Below are positions 14,777-22,715 of a DNA stretch of 29,548 nucleotides, piece by piece. The notes beneath the pieces are model-generated. The model was given only the letters and a program-made list of their open reading frames with translations. It was not told the origin of the DNA and made no database searches. The translations under genes and the position numbers were made by a program. Each line of letters begins with the position of its first letter. The stretch's first letter is position 1. Source of the DNA: Dehalococcoidales bacterium (GTDB taxonomy: Bacteria > Chloroflexota > Dehalococcoidia > Dehalococcoidales > RBG-16-60-22); assembly GCA_016926115.1 (NCBI GenBank), contig JAFGPF010000007.1:1-29548 (forward strand). Reading direction: 5' to 3'.

Positions 14777-15507
14777 TGGCACAATCAACAACTATTGAAT
14801 GGACAGATTCAACCTGGAATCCGGTAACCGGATGTACAAAAATCAGCTCTGGATGTATAAACTGCTACGCTGAAAGGCTAGCTTTACGTCTAAAGGCTAT
14901 GGGCAATCCTAGTTACGTTAATGGTTTTTCAGTAACGTTACATGAAGAAACATTAATGTTGCCATTAAAATGGAAAAAGCCACAGACAATATTCGTTAAC
15001 TCAATGAGCGATCTATTTCATGAGGACATCCCGGTAGAGTTTATTTTTCGCGTATTTGATGTTATGTGTCGTGCGGATTGGCACAACTTCCAGATTCTCA
15101 CTAAAAGAGCTGATAGAATGCTTGAACTCAATCCTAGGCTAACATGGGCGCCACATATATGGATGGGTGTTACGGTAGAAGAACAAAATTATACTGACCG
15201 TATTAATCGCCTCCAAAAAACTAATGCAAGGGTTAAGTTCCTGTCACTTGAACCGCTACTAAGCCCTATACCCAATCTTCAACTAGAAGGAATAGACTGG
15301 GTAATTGTTGGTGGTGAATCTGGTCCAAAAGCAAGACCTATGAAAAAAGAATGGGCGCTTGATATTCGAAATCAATGTCAAGAAAAAAGAGTGCCGTTTT
15401 TCTTTAAACAATGGGGCGGTATAAATAAGAAAAAGACGGGGCGAGTTCTCGAAGGACGTACATGGGATGAAACCCCAATAATGGCAACAAGTCCACAGTT
15501 ATTATGA
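14776..15507 (+). CDS. Gp37/Gp68-type (DUF5131) three-Cys-motif protein
   Basis: 243 residues. The N-terminal EWTDSTWNPVTGC and the cysteines Cys20, Cys27 and Cys30 (C-x6-C-x2-C) define the phage Gp37/Gp68-like family, which probably binds an iron-sulfur cluster and resembles radical-SAM enzymes. Other family blocks are VNSMSDLFHEDIP, WMGVTVE, LSLEPLL and IVGGESGPKARPM, and FFFKQWGG near the end. It overlaps tcmP by one base, forming the usual two-gene unit found on phages, plasmids and defence-rich islands. Biochemical role unknown. The following gene converges with only one base between stops. Confidence 0.88.
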   Translation: MAQSTTIEWTDSTWNPVTGCTKISSGCINCYAERLALRLKAMGNPSYVNGFSVTLHEETLMLPLKWKKPQTIFVNSMSDLFHEDIPVEFIFRVFDVMCRADWHNFQILTKRADRMLELNPRLTWAPHIWMGVTVEEQNYTDRINRLQKTNARVKFLSLEPLLSPIPNLQLEGIDWVIVGGESGPKARPMKKEWALDIRNQCQEKRVPFFFKQWGGINKKKTGRVLEGRTWDETPIMATSPQLL

Positions 15508-15508
15508 T

Positions 15509-15814
15509 TTAAGCCCCCTCCTCCTTCTTAGCCGCTTCCTCCTGGCGCTTCTTTTCCAGCTCCTCAAGCTGTTTCTTCACCTTGTCCTCGCCGACTACCC
15601 GGTACTTGTATTTGCCGGTCAGCCAGCTCCCGAAGAAGAAGTTGGCACGCATGTTCCGTATCTCGTCCCATGGGTCGTACTCCCGCCGCTCCTTCTTCTC
15701 CTCCGTGTCGTCCTCCCCCGTCTCGATGCCGTACTTCTTACGCGCCGCTATCAACTCGGGGTCGTCCTTGTCGTACCCGAAGATTACGTGCTTCCAGAAT
15801 GACTTGAAACCCAT
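15509..15814 (-). CDS. Small charged protein of unknown function
   Basis: 101 residues. The N-terminal half is MGFKSFWKHVIFGYDKDDPELIAARKKYG, a segment with spaced aromatic residues. The middle is acidic, NFFFGSWLTGKYKYRVVG follows, and the end is a Lys/Glu coiled-coil-like helix (about 78-101). No signal peptide. The frame runs upstream to 15910 but ATG 15814 is preferred because GGAAGG precedes it. It follows the DUF4064-like gene on the same strand with a 23-bp gap, so the two may be cotranscribed. No family recognised. Confidence 0.65.
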   Translation of the reverse strand: MGFKSFWKHVIFGYDKDDPELIAARKKYGIETGEDDTEEKKERREYDPWDEIRNMRANFFFGSWLTGKYKYRVVGEDKVKKQLEELEKKRQEEAAKKEEGA

Positions 15815-15837
15815 ATCAACCTTCCCTGCTGTAAGAA

Positions 15838-16236
15838 TTACGCCGGCGCGTCCTGCCCCTCGAACTCCGGCTTGCCCATCACCGTAAAGATAATCGCCGG
15901 TATGCCGCACGGGAAAAACACCAGCGCGGCGGCAATCGACCCCGCCAGCGCAAGCCCCCAGTTCTTCCTCCTGACGGCAAAGGCGCCCCCGATTATACCC
16001 AGCACGCCCACCAGCGTGAAGAACCCGCCCATTATCGCGGATACAATTATCATTATTAAGAGTGCTTCATCCGGCGATGACGGGTAACCGTGATAATGAT
16101 CGCCGTAATAAAAGGACGTATCGGTGACGAACAGGGACATCATCAGGATGGAAAATACCGTGCCTATCAGCCACATCACACCGATGGCTCCGGAAATGAT
16201 GGACAGTATCCCGCCGACTTTCGCGTTATTCTGCAT
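15838..16236 (-). CDS. DUF4064-like integral membrane protein
   Basis: 132 residues with three or four hydrophobic helices (about 6-35, 57-88 and 94-118) and a polar, Tyr/His-rich loop (FYYGDHYHGYPSS) between the first ones. The GVLGIIGGAFAVRRKNWGLALAGS block resembles DUF4064-type proteins. Function unknown. ATG 16236 is chosen over the upstream open frame because the hydrophobic domain starts there. It is divergent from the DUF1893 gene. Confidence 0.7.
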   Translation of the reverse strand: MQNNAKVGGILSIISGAIGVMWLIGTVFSILMMSLFVTDTSFYYGDHYHGYPSSPDEALLIMIIVSAIMGGFFTLVGVLGIIGGAFAVRRKNWGLALAGSIAAALVFFPCGIPAIIFTVMGKPEFEGQDAPA

Positions 16237-16309
16237 ATCTCGCCGCCTTTCCGTCCGAATCACGCGATAACATGTTATCACTAAAGAGATTCGTACACAA
16301 CCGCCTCTT

Positions 16310-16338
16310 TTGACATTTCATACCCCGCCCGATATCAT
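16310..16338 (+). promoter_or_regulatory. Strong promoter of the DUF1893 gene, near-leaderless
   Basis: Perfect TTGACA (16310-16315), a 17-bp spacer and TATCAT (16333-16338). The predicted start near 16345 leaves about 5 nt before the ATG at 16350, and no Shine-Dalgarno sequence is present. Confidence 0.75.
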
Positions 16339-16349
16339 GAAAATAGACC

Positions 16350-16763
16350 ATGTCGAAAACCCTCTATGAAGATTTTATCTCCAGCGAAGACACCCTGCGG
16401 ATTTACGAAGGCGACAAGCTCGTTTTCAGTTCGCGGAAAGACCGCCTGCTGCCCCTCATGGAGTACATTGAAACGCGTGAATCGGTGGGGTTCGGGCTGT
16501 CCGTGTACGACAAGGTCATGGGCAACGGCGCCGCCCTGCTGGCGGTGATGATACACGCCGCGGAGGTCTACAGCCCCCTGGGCAGCGAGATTGCCGTCGG
16601 CACGCTGGGGAAATACGGCGTTAAATACAACATCGACGTAATAGTCCCCCGCATCAAGCGTCCGGACGGTAAAGGACTCTGCCCCATGGAGGAACTGTCT
16701 CTCGGGAAAGACCCGGAGGAGTTCTACCGGGCGCTCCGGGAACGCATCGAAGCAGGCACATAG
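16350..16763 (+). CDS. DUF1893 family protein
   Basis: 137 residues matching the DUF1893 family (TM1506 structure) end to end: LRIYEGDKLVFSSRKDRLLPL, a VYDKVMGNGAALL block, AVGTLGKYGVKY and GLCPMEELSLGKDPEEFY. The fold is deaminase-like in published structures, with no settled function. Its promoter lies so close that the mRNA would have almost no leader. Divergent from the DUF4064-like gene. Confidence 0.82.
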   Translation: MSKTLYEDFISSEDTLRIYEGDKLVFSSRKDRLLPLMEYIETRESVGFGLSVYDKVMGNGAALLAVMIHAAEVYSPLGSEIAVGTLGKYGVKYNIDVIVPRIKRPDGKGLCPMEELSLGKDPEEFYRALRERIEAGT

Positions 16764-16777
16764 AGTTATTTATGCGC

Positions 16778-16802
16778 TATTCCCGTCCTTGACCCGGGAA
16801 TA
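16778..16802 (+). repeat. Hairpin, possible dispersed-repeat remnant
   Basis: TATTCCCG (16778-16785) pairs perfectly with CGGGAATA (16795-16802) around a 9-nt loop. There is no T tract, so terminator activity is doubtful. It resembles small ATTCCCG/CGGGAAT palindromic repeats seen in many bacteria. Confidence 0.35.
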
Positions 16803-16850
16803 CAGACACCCCTCCTCCACTGGATTGGCAGAATACTCCTGACGGATTTC

Positions 16851-16879
16851 TTGAATATATACGGGGACAAAAGTATACT
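16851..16879 (+). promoter_or_regulatory. Promoter of the first cupin gene
   Basis: TTGAAT (16851-16856), a 17-bp spacer and TATACT (16874-16879); leader about 40 nt with AAAGGAG before the ATG. Confidence 0.72.
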
Positions 16880-16925
16880 AACGGTATATTAATTCCCCGC
16901 AAACTTCTGGAAAGGAGACGTTGAT

Positions 16926-17363
16926 ATGTCAAGAGCCGAACTGGAAAAATACCTTAGAAAAGGCGTCGTGACCGCAGAAACACCACATTCCGAGGTGTCC
17001 GCGCCGCGCCTGGGACTGCACAGCAACGAGGGTTTCGGCGGCAGGGACTTCTCGATGAGCTGGTGGGCAATCACCGAGCCGTTCGAGATGGTGACGGAGA
17101 ACCACGCCCACGACTTCGACCAGTTTCTTATCTTCGCGGGGGGAGACCTCACCAATATGCCCGACCTCGGCGGGGAGGTTGAACTCACCCTGAGCCTGGA
17201 CGGCAAAAACCTGGAGAAGTTCGTCATCACCGAAGCCACCATGGTCTACGTGCCCGCCGGACTGTACCACTGCCCGCTCAACTTTAAGAAAATCAACGAC
17301 CCCAAGAAGCCCATCCTCTTCCACGACCTCTTCTTCTCGCCGGAATACAAGAGGAAGGAATAA
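16926..17363 (+). CDS. Cupin-fold protein, member of a local paralogue family (copy 1)
   Basis: 145 residues. A cupin metal site is visible: His60-x-His62 in NHAHDFDQF (the usual Glu is replaced by Gln66) and His115 in YVPAGLYHCPL. Four further copies lie at 22.7-24.8 kb and share the endings xxPAxxxHxPLxx and GxxG-E-x-E-L/F. Cupins of this kind may be isomerases, oxygenases or binding proteins; nothing seen decides this. It has AAAGGAG before its start and its own promoter. DUF169 and DUF362 genes follow on the same strand. Confidence 0.78.
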   Translation: MSRAELEKYLRKGVVTAETPHSEVSAPRLGLHSNEGFGGRDFSMSWWAITEPFEMVTENHAHDFDQFLIFAGGDLTNMPDLGGEVELTLSLDGKNLEKFVITEATMVYVPAGLYHCPLNFKKINDPKKPILFHDLFFSPEYKRKE

Positions 17364-17420
17364 ATCGAATACAAGAATTAAAAGGATAGATAACAGCGGG
17401 TGTACGTCGATAGAGAGATA

Positions 17421-17450
17421 TTGGAGTATGCCCGTTTTTATCTATAGAAT
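17421..17450 (+). promoter_or_regulatory. Candidate promoter of the DUF169 gene
   Basis: TTGGAG (17421-17426), an 18-bp spacer and TAGAAT (17445-17450), followed by AAAGAGG and the ATG at 17469. Confidence 0.42.
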
Positions 17451-17468
17451 TTTAAAGAGGTAAATAGC

Positions 17469-18218
17469 ATGGATATGGATATCAAGGAGAAATTCCTGGC
17501 TCTCTGGGAAAAATACTTTAACAATGCCGAACTGCCCATCACCTTTTATTACACCGATGAGCCCGTACACGCCAAAGCGGTCAAGCCCGAATCGGGGCCG
17601 CGCTGCGTCATCGGGGCGCTGGTAAAGGTGAGGGAAGGACAATCACTGGCTTTCGACGGCGACGCCGTGGGCTGTCCCGGGGGCAAGAGATACCTCGGCT
17701 TTACCGAAGGAATCATGCCGGACTTCGAGTATTTTCTGTCCTGCGGCATACCCGGCAAGCTGGAAGGCGAACGATATAAAAAGACGCCGGAGATGGTGAA
17801 GGAGTTCATGGAGAAGTACTCACCCGCGATGAAAGCCCCGGCGAAATACATCGTCTTCAAGCGATGGGACAAGCTGGAAAACACCGATAACCCGGAGGTA
17901 GTTATCTGCTTCGCCAGACCGGATGTCCTCTCCGGGCTCTTCACGCTGGCAAGCTTCGACGAAGCGGAGCAGAACACGGTCATTGCCCCGTTCGGTTCCG
18001 GCTGCTCGTCAATCGTGCAGCACCCCTACCTTGAGGTAAAGTCGCCGAACCCGAAGGGGGTCATCGGCATGTTCGACGTCTCGGCGCGCCCTTACGTACC
18101 GGCGGATATGTTGACCTTCTCCACGCCGATGAGTAAATTCGTACGGATGATTTACAACATGGAAGAGAGCTTCCTCATCACGCCGTCTTGGGCAAAGGTG
18201 CAGAAAAGAATAAAGTAG
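17469..18218 (+). CDS. DUF169 family protein
   Basis: 249 residues matching DUF169 throughout: an N-terminal helix, the PRCVIGALVKVREGQ block, the VGCPGGKRYLGF cysteine-glycine motif near residue 72, and the C-terminal GSGCSSIVQHPYLE and MFDVSARPYVPADMLTFSTP blocks. The conserved cysteines suggest metal or cofactor binding; function unknown. DUF169 genes are common in anaerobes and often lie near redox genes. The start has AAAGAGGT upstream. The DUF362 gene follows after 28 bp, so they are probably cotranscribed. Confidence 0.85.
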   Translation: MDMDIKEKFLALWEKYFNNAELPITFYYTDEPVHAKAVKPESGPRCVIGALVKVREGQSLAFDGDAVGCPGGKRYLGFTEGIMPDFEYFLSCGIPGKLEGERYKKTPEMVKEFMEKYSPAMKAPAKYIVFKRWDKLENTDNPEVVICFARPDVLSGLFTLASFDEAEQNTVIAPFGSGCSSIVQHPYLEVKSPNPKGVIGMFDVSARPYVPADMLTFSTPMSKFVRMIYNMEESFLITPSWAKVQKRIK

Positions 18219-18246
18219 TCTACTATTTCATATAGAGGTAACAGCT

Positions 18247-19162
18247 ATGACCAATATAAGCCTGGTACGCACCAGGGATAGAACGGAGGGCGTACGCAAA
18301 GCCGTGGCACTGCTCGGGGTAAATCCCGTTAAGGGCAAGTCCGTCGTGCTCAAGCCGAACTTCAACACCGCCGACCCCGCCCCCGGCTCCACCCACAATG
18401 ATACTCTGCGGTCGCTGATTACGATTCTGAAGGAAATGGGAGCGAGCAGGATAACGCTTAGCGGAGCGCAGCGGCCCCGGCGATACCACCCACCACATCA
18501 TGGAAATCAAGGGAGTCCTGCACATGGCGAAGGAACTCGGTTTTGAAATCGTCGACCTCCAGGCAATGGACAGAGACGGCTGGGTGCTGGTCAAGCCGGA
18601 AGACAGCCACTGGAAGGACGGCTTCCTGTTCCCTAAAATTTACCGGGAGGCGGAATCAATCGTACAGACGTGCTGCCTCAAGACCCACCAGTTCGGCGGG
18701 CATTTCACGCTGTCGCTGAAGTGCTCCGTGGGCATGGTGCCGCCGGGCCTGGGACCGGACGGGGAATACCCCTACATGAACGAGTTACATAGCTCTAAGT
18801 ATCAGCGGCAGATGATTGCGGAAATCAACACCGCCTACTCGCCGGACCTGGTCGTGCTGGACGGCGTGGAGGCTTTTGTGGATGGGGGGCCGCACGTCGG
18901 CAAGCGCGTGAAAGCCGACGTCATACTGGCCGGCACCGACCGCGTGGCGATAGATGCCGTAGGCGTGGCGATACTGCGCCTGCTGGGCACCACGCCCGAG
19001 GTAAGCCGGGGTAAAATCTTCCAGCAGGACCAGATTGCCAGGGCGGCGGAGCTGGGACTTGGCGCAAACTCCGCCGACCAGATTCAGATTGTCACCGGCG
19101 ATAAAGACAGCGAGGCGTACGCGGAAAAGGTAAGGGAGATGCTTTATAATAAAGGGTATTAA
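18247..19162 (+). pseudogene. DUF362 domain protein with a +1 frameshift
   Basis: The start at 18247 (GAGGTAA upstream) gives the DUF362 N-terminus (KAVALLGVNPVKGKSVVLKPNFNTA). Near 18457-18464 the family sequence moves to the next frame: after ITL the expected AERSGPGDTTHHIMEIKG is encoded one base over, and this frame runs intact to 19162 with YREAESIVQTCCLKTHQFGG and DLVVLDGVEAFVDGGPHVG. One extra base corrected, the protein would be 304 residues, full length for a DUF362 without the ferredoxin tail. It could be a recent mutation, an assembly error, or recoding at CTT-A. DUF362 function is not established. Confidence 0.8.
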
Positions 19163-19176
19163 TAGGGGTTATGTAA

Positions 19177-19467
19177 TTACTTCTTAAATCCAATACCTGG
19201 TTTACCCTTATCTTCATTAAATTTCTTTACAGGTACTAATAGTAATTTTGCATGTATATTGATGTCATCTTTAGCTTTCGCCTGAGCTAAAGCTATATCA
19301 ATTTCATCCTCACCACGATTCTCATATGCCCAGATTTTATGATCAGAGCAGTTGCCTTTGATTTTGGCTGCAACATGTAGTGCAACAGCACGGACACTGG
19401 TGAAAGGTTCTCCTCGACTATTACGTACCGTACTGCAAACAGGGCATACAAGCTTAATATTATCCAT
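19177..19467 (-). CDS. Orphan small Cys/His protein in an AT-rich pocket
   Basis: 96 residues beginning MDNIKLVCPVC. Cys8 and Cys11 (C-x2-C) are followed by His31, Cys39 and His43 (numbers approximate), a possible zinc-binding set; the rest is Lys-rich. No family recognised. ATG 19467 is chosen over 19485 because AAGGAG lies 9 nt before it. AT-rich composition unlike its neighbours suggests recent arrival. It is convergent with the DUF362 gene. Confidence 0.6.
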   Translation of the reverse strand: MDNIKLVCPVCSTVRNSRGEPFTSVRAVALHVAAKIKGNCSDHKIWAYENRGEDEIDIALAQAKAKDDINIHAKLLLVPVKKFNEDKGKPGIGFKK

Positions 19468-19582
19468 AATATAAATCTCCTTCATGCTATTTTGATAAAT
19501 ACCAAACTTATTTATCTCCTTTTATTGGGTGTTATTGTATGTAAAATATAGCAGATTCACATTACTTCAACAAGGGGCGTCC

Positions 19583-19609
19583 AAGAGGGGCGAAGCCCCT
19601 CTTATTTTA
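19583..19609 (+). terminator. Hairpin, possible terminator
   Basis: AAGAGGGGC (19583-19591) pairs with GCCCCTCTT (19595-19603), loop GAA, then ATTTTA. It lies in the gap between the orphan gene and yifB. It has no obvious rightward gene to end except read-through from DUF362. Confidence 0.4.
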
Positions 19610-19610
19610 C

Positions 19611-19722
19611 CCTCCCCCTCTCCAACCAAATAATCCTGCGAGTTCATTTATAAAAACAGGTTGGAGAGGAAGACTAAGGGGGTGAGGTAGAAACGGATTG
19701 CTTCACTTCGTTCGCAATGACA
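19611..19722 (+). repeat. MITE-like inverted repeat and palindromic element
   Basis: CCTCTCCAACC (19617-19627) and its exact reverse complement GGTTGGAGAGG (19659-19669) enclose 31 nt and are followed by an AAGGGGGTGAGG-like tail. Immediately after is ATTGC (19697-19701) and GCAAT (19714-19718) around CTTCGTTC. Both halves resemble dispersed intergenic elements known from many bacteria. No second copy is in the window. Confidence 0.45.
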
Positions 19723-19730
19723 AAGCGGTT

Positions 19731-19760
19731 TTGCCATTCCCCCGCCCTTTAAGCTACAAT
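19731..19760 (+). promoter_or_regulatory. Promoter of yifB, apparently leaderless
   Basis: TTGCCA (19731-19736), an 18-bp spacer and TACAAT (19755-19760), ending 8 nt before the ATG. No Shine-Dalgarno sequence lies between. Confidence 0.65.
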
Positions 19761-19768
19761 AGGCTGTC

Positions 19769-21292
19769 ATGCTGGCTAAAGTAAGAAGTGGGGCAATCGT
19801 GGGGCTGGACGGGGCAGTGGTAGAGGTGGAGGTGGATATCTCGCCCGGCCTGCCCGCGTTCACCATCGTCGGCCTGCCGGACGCCGCCGTGCAGGAAGCT
19901 AAAGAGCGCGTGCGCGCCGCCATACGCAATTCCGGCTGCGCCTTTCCCATGAAACGCATCGTGGTCAACCTGGCGCCGGCCGACCTTAAGAAAGCCGGGC
20001 CCGCCTACGACCTGCCGATAGCCGTCGGCATATTATTGAGCTCGGAGCAGGTGGATGCCGATATCGCCGATACCATGGTGCTCGGCGAGCTTTCCCTCGA
20101 CGGCACCCTGCGCCATACCAACGGCGTGCTGCCGCTGGTCGCCCTTGCCCATGAGGAAGGCATCCCCACCGTCATCGTGCCGGAGGCGGACGCCGGCGAA
20201 GCGTCCCTTATCGACAGTATGAAGGTCATCCCGATAGCCTCGCTGGCGCAACTGGTGGGTCACTTGCAGGGAGAAAGCCCCGTCCCGGAATATAAAGCGG
20301 AAAAAACGCCCAAATACGACTCGCCGCTGATGAACCTCACCGACCTTTCCCACATCAAGGGACAGGAACACGTCAAACGCGCGCTGGAGGTAGCCGCCGC
20401 CGGAGGGCACAACATGATAATGTGCGGACCGCCGGGCAGCGGCAAGACCCTGCTCGCCCGCGCCCTGCCCTCCATACTGCCCCCGATGACCAGCGACGAA
20501 GCGCTGGAGGTCACCAAGATATACAGCGTCAGCGGACTGCTCCCCTCGGATACCCCGATGGTCAGGCAGCGCCCCTTCCGTTCTCCCCACTACACCATCT
20601 CCAACGCGGGACTGGTGGGCGGCGGGGCATGGCCCAGGCCGGGGGAGATAAGCCTCAGCCACCGCGGTGTTCTCTTCCTCGATGAACTGCCGGAGTTCGG
20701 ACATTCCCTGCTGGAAGTCCTGCGCCAGCCGCTCGAGGACAAGGTCGTTACCATCAGCCGCGCCCAGGGGAGGGTTACCTTCCCCGCCAGCTTCATGATG
20801 GTGGGGGCGATGAACCCCTGTCCCTGCGGCTATTACGGCGACCCCTTCCGCAAGTGCACCTGCCCGTCCAGCCTGGTCTCACGCTACCAGAGACGCATCA
20901 GCGGGCCTTTTATAGACAGAGTTGATATCTTTGTCGAAGTGCCGCATATCGACTACGAGAAGCTTACTGACGACCGCCTCGGCGAGTCCTCGTCAAAGGT
21001 GCAGGAGAGGGTCACCGCCGCGCGCCAGCGGCAGCTGGAACGTTTCCAGGGAACGAAGCTGACCAGCAACGCCGAGATGACGCCCGCCGAGATACGCGAG
21101 TTATGTCATGTGGAGGACGCGGCGCAGAGCCTGCTGCAGGCAGCCATGAAACAGCTTTACTTCTCCGCCCGTGCCTTCCACCGCATCCTCAAGCTGGCGC
21201 TGACCATCGCCGACCTCGAAAGCTCGGACGTTATCAAAGCCCATCACGTCGCCGAGGCTATCCAGTACCGCCCCAGAAGGACGGAAGATTGA
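19769..21292 (+). CDS. comM: YifB/ComM family Mg-chelatase-like ATPase
   Basis: 507 residues, normal for the family. An N-terminal ribosomal-S5-like fold (about 1-165) precedes an AAA+ domain with Walker A GPPGSGKT (220-227), Walker B VLFLDELPEF (301-310), and a four-Cys NPCPCGYYGDPFRKCTC zinc-like insert; a C-terminal Mg-chelatase helical domain closes it. ComM relatives are branch-migration helicases that help integrate foreign DNA during transformation; the role in this organism is inferred. The start lies 8 nt after a good -10 box. The next gene overlaps by one base. Confidence 0.93.
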   Translation: MLAKVRSGAIVGLDGAVVEVEVDISPGLPAFTIVGLPDAAVQEAKERVRAAIRNSGCAFPMKRIVVNLAPADLKKAGPAYDLPIAVGILLSSEQVDADIADTMVLGELSLDGTLRHTNGVLPLVALAHEEGIPTVIVPEADAGEASLIDSMKVIPIASLAQLVGHLQGESPVPEYKAEKTPKYDSPLMNLTDLSHIKGQEHVKRALEVAAAGGHNMIMCGPPGSGKTLLARALPSILPPMTSDEALEVTKIYSVSGLLPSDTPMVRQRPFRSPHYTISNAGLVGGGAWPRPGEISLSHRGVLFLDELPEFGHSLLEVLRQPLEDKVVTISRAQGRVTFPASFMMVGAMNPCPCGYYGDPFRKCTCPSSLVSRYQRRISGPFIDRVDIFVEVPHIDYEKLTDDRLGESSSKVQERVTAARQRQLERFQGTKLTSNAEMTPAEIRELCHVEDAAQSLLQAAMKQLYFSARAFHRILKLALTIADLESSDVIKAHHVAEAIQYRPRRTED

Positions 21293-22098
21293 TGGACAAA
21301 TATCTTAAACAAAACAAAAAAAGCTGGAACGAAATGACGCCGTTACATGAAAAGTCGGCATTCTACGATGTGGCCGGTTTTAAAGCCGGGAAAAGCATGA
21401 TGTTGATGCCGTTTGAATTGGAAGAATTAGGCGATGTTGCCGGGAAATCCCTGCTCCACTTACAATGCCATTTCGGGATGGACACGCTTACCTGGGGGAG
21501 GCGGGGTGCCAACGTAACAGGAGTGGATTTTTCCGATGAAGCTATCAAGACAGCTAAAAAGCTTAGTTGTGAAACCGGGATCAAAGCGGATTTCATCTGC
21601 TCGGATATCTACGCCCTGCCGGAGAAACTGAGCGGCAAGTTTGATATCATTTACACATCCGGTGGTGTACTATGCTGGCTGCCGGACCTCACAAAATGGG
21701 CGCAAATAATCAGCCATTTTCTCAAGCCGGGCGGGTTTTTCTATATCATGGAAGGGCACCCGTTCATGAATGTTTTCGACAACTCAACAACCGCGAAGCA
21801 ACTGAATATCACGCAATCATATTTCCATAAACCGGAACCGACTAAATGGGAACCGGAAGGTGATTATGCAGACCCTACCGTGGTTACACCAGCCACTTAC
21901 GAGTGGACACACAGCCTGGGTGATGTAATTAACGGGCTGATTCAGGCAGGACTGAAAATAGAGTTCCTACACGAATATCCAATGATTTTCTATAAAGTTT
22001 TTCCGTTTATGAAAAAGGGGAAAGATGGCTTTTGGCATTTAGAGGACGATAAAATACCGCTGACTTTTTCCATCAAGGCGTATAAACCCCGTACGTAA
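21292..22098 (+). CDS. Class I SAM-dependent methyltransferase
   Basis: 268 residues. The AdoMet-binding loop is LLHLQCHFGMDTLTWGRRG with GVDFSDEAI as the acidic strand; DIIYTSGGVLCWLPDL and LKPGGFFYIMEGHPF are the later motifs. The substrate is unknown. Its ATG shares one base with the yifB stop (TGATG), so it is translated by coupling, but function looks unrelated to yifB. Composition is slightly AT-richer than yifB. Confidence 0.85.
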   Translation: MDKYLKQNKKSWNEMTPLHEKSAFYDVAGFKAGKSMMLMPFELEELGDVAGKSLLHLQCHFGMDTLTWGRRGANVTGVDFSDEAIKTAKKLSCETGIKADFICSDIYALPEKLSGKFDIIYTSGGVLCWLPDLTKWAQIISHFLKPGGFFYIMEGHPFMNVFDNSTTAKQLNITQSYFHKPEPTKWEPEGDYADPTVVTPATYEWTHSLGDVINGLIQAGLKIEFLHEYPMIFYKVFPFMKKGKDGFWHLEDDKIPLTFSIKAYKPRT

Positions 22099-22115
22099 TC
22101 CTGATAACGACTTAT

Positions 22116-22145
22116 TTGGTACTTCATAATTAGGTATGGTATGCT
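22116..22145 (+). promoter_or_regulatory. Candidate promoter of the small lipoprotein gene
   Basis: TTGGTA (22116-22121), an 18-bp spacer and TATGCT (22140-22145) preceded by TGG (extended -10); start codon at 22169. Confidence 0.35.
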
Positions 22146-22168
22146 GATTTTGGAAGGCAGGTATTATC

Positions 22169-22663
22169 ATGAATCATTCCATATTCGGCAAAAAAGGGTT
22201 AAATATCATCTTCATCATCGGCATGCTGGCGGTCATGCTCCTGGCAGTCACTTCCTGCGAGGACATGTTTCCTACCTCTTCAACACCGCAGGAGACGCCG
22301 GAACCGGAACCGGCAACGCCCTCTACGGTTGTTAACACCCGGGACTCCGCCAAGCTGGCGGTCTACCAGCACCTGCTGGACCTCACTGGCTCTTACGACG
22401 CCAAGATGTACCTATCCGACTTCTATACCAACTGCGACAACTGGACGACGCAGTCGGACTACTTTAAGGACGGCACCAGCACCTGGCACGTCTCGGTAAA
22501 CATGACCGGGGTTGAAGACTGGGCGTTCCGCCCCTACTGGCAGCAGGCAAGCTGGCTGGTTTTCAAAGATGGGGAAGTCATACCCTCCAACCTCTACCGC
22601 GCCAACGCCTTAAGAATAGAGGCAGACCTCCTCGCCCTTAGCCCCGCTCCTGAAGCTGAATAA
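22169..22663 (+). CDS. Lipoprotein of unknown function
   Basis: 164 residues. Signal segment 10-27 and lipobox LAVTSC (Cys30), then a Thr/Pro/Glu-rich tether (about 34-52) and a globular domain (about 55-155) rich in Trp, Tyr and Asp, with TWHVSVNMTGVEDWAFRPYWQ and WLVFKDGEV resembling small beta-rich surface domains. No family assigned. GGAAGG and GGCAGG lie upstream, though somewhat far from the ATG. It is followed by the cupin cluster. Confidence 0.75.
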   Translation: MNHSIFGKKGLNIIFIIGMLAVMLLAVTSCEDMFPTSSTPQETPEPEPATPSTVVNTRDSAKLAVYQHLLDLTGSYDAKMYLSDFYTNCDNWTTQSDYFKDGTSTWHVSVNMTGVEDWAFRPYWQQASWLVFKDGEVIPSNLYRANALRIEADLLALSPAPEAE

Positions 22664-22715
22664 ACATCGCTATATCACATCGACAGTAATTATTCCGAAA
22701 GGAGTGAGAAATCAA

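Noticed and set aside
13901..15507. Prophage, because Gp37/Gp68-like proteins occur in phages
   Set aside because: No integrase, capsid, terminase or lysis gene is nearby; only a two-gene cassette is present.
20033..20704. 223-codon minus-strand open frame inside yifB
   Set aside because: Antisense to conserved AAA+ motifs of YifB; shadow.
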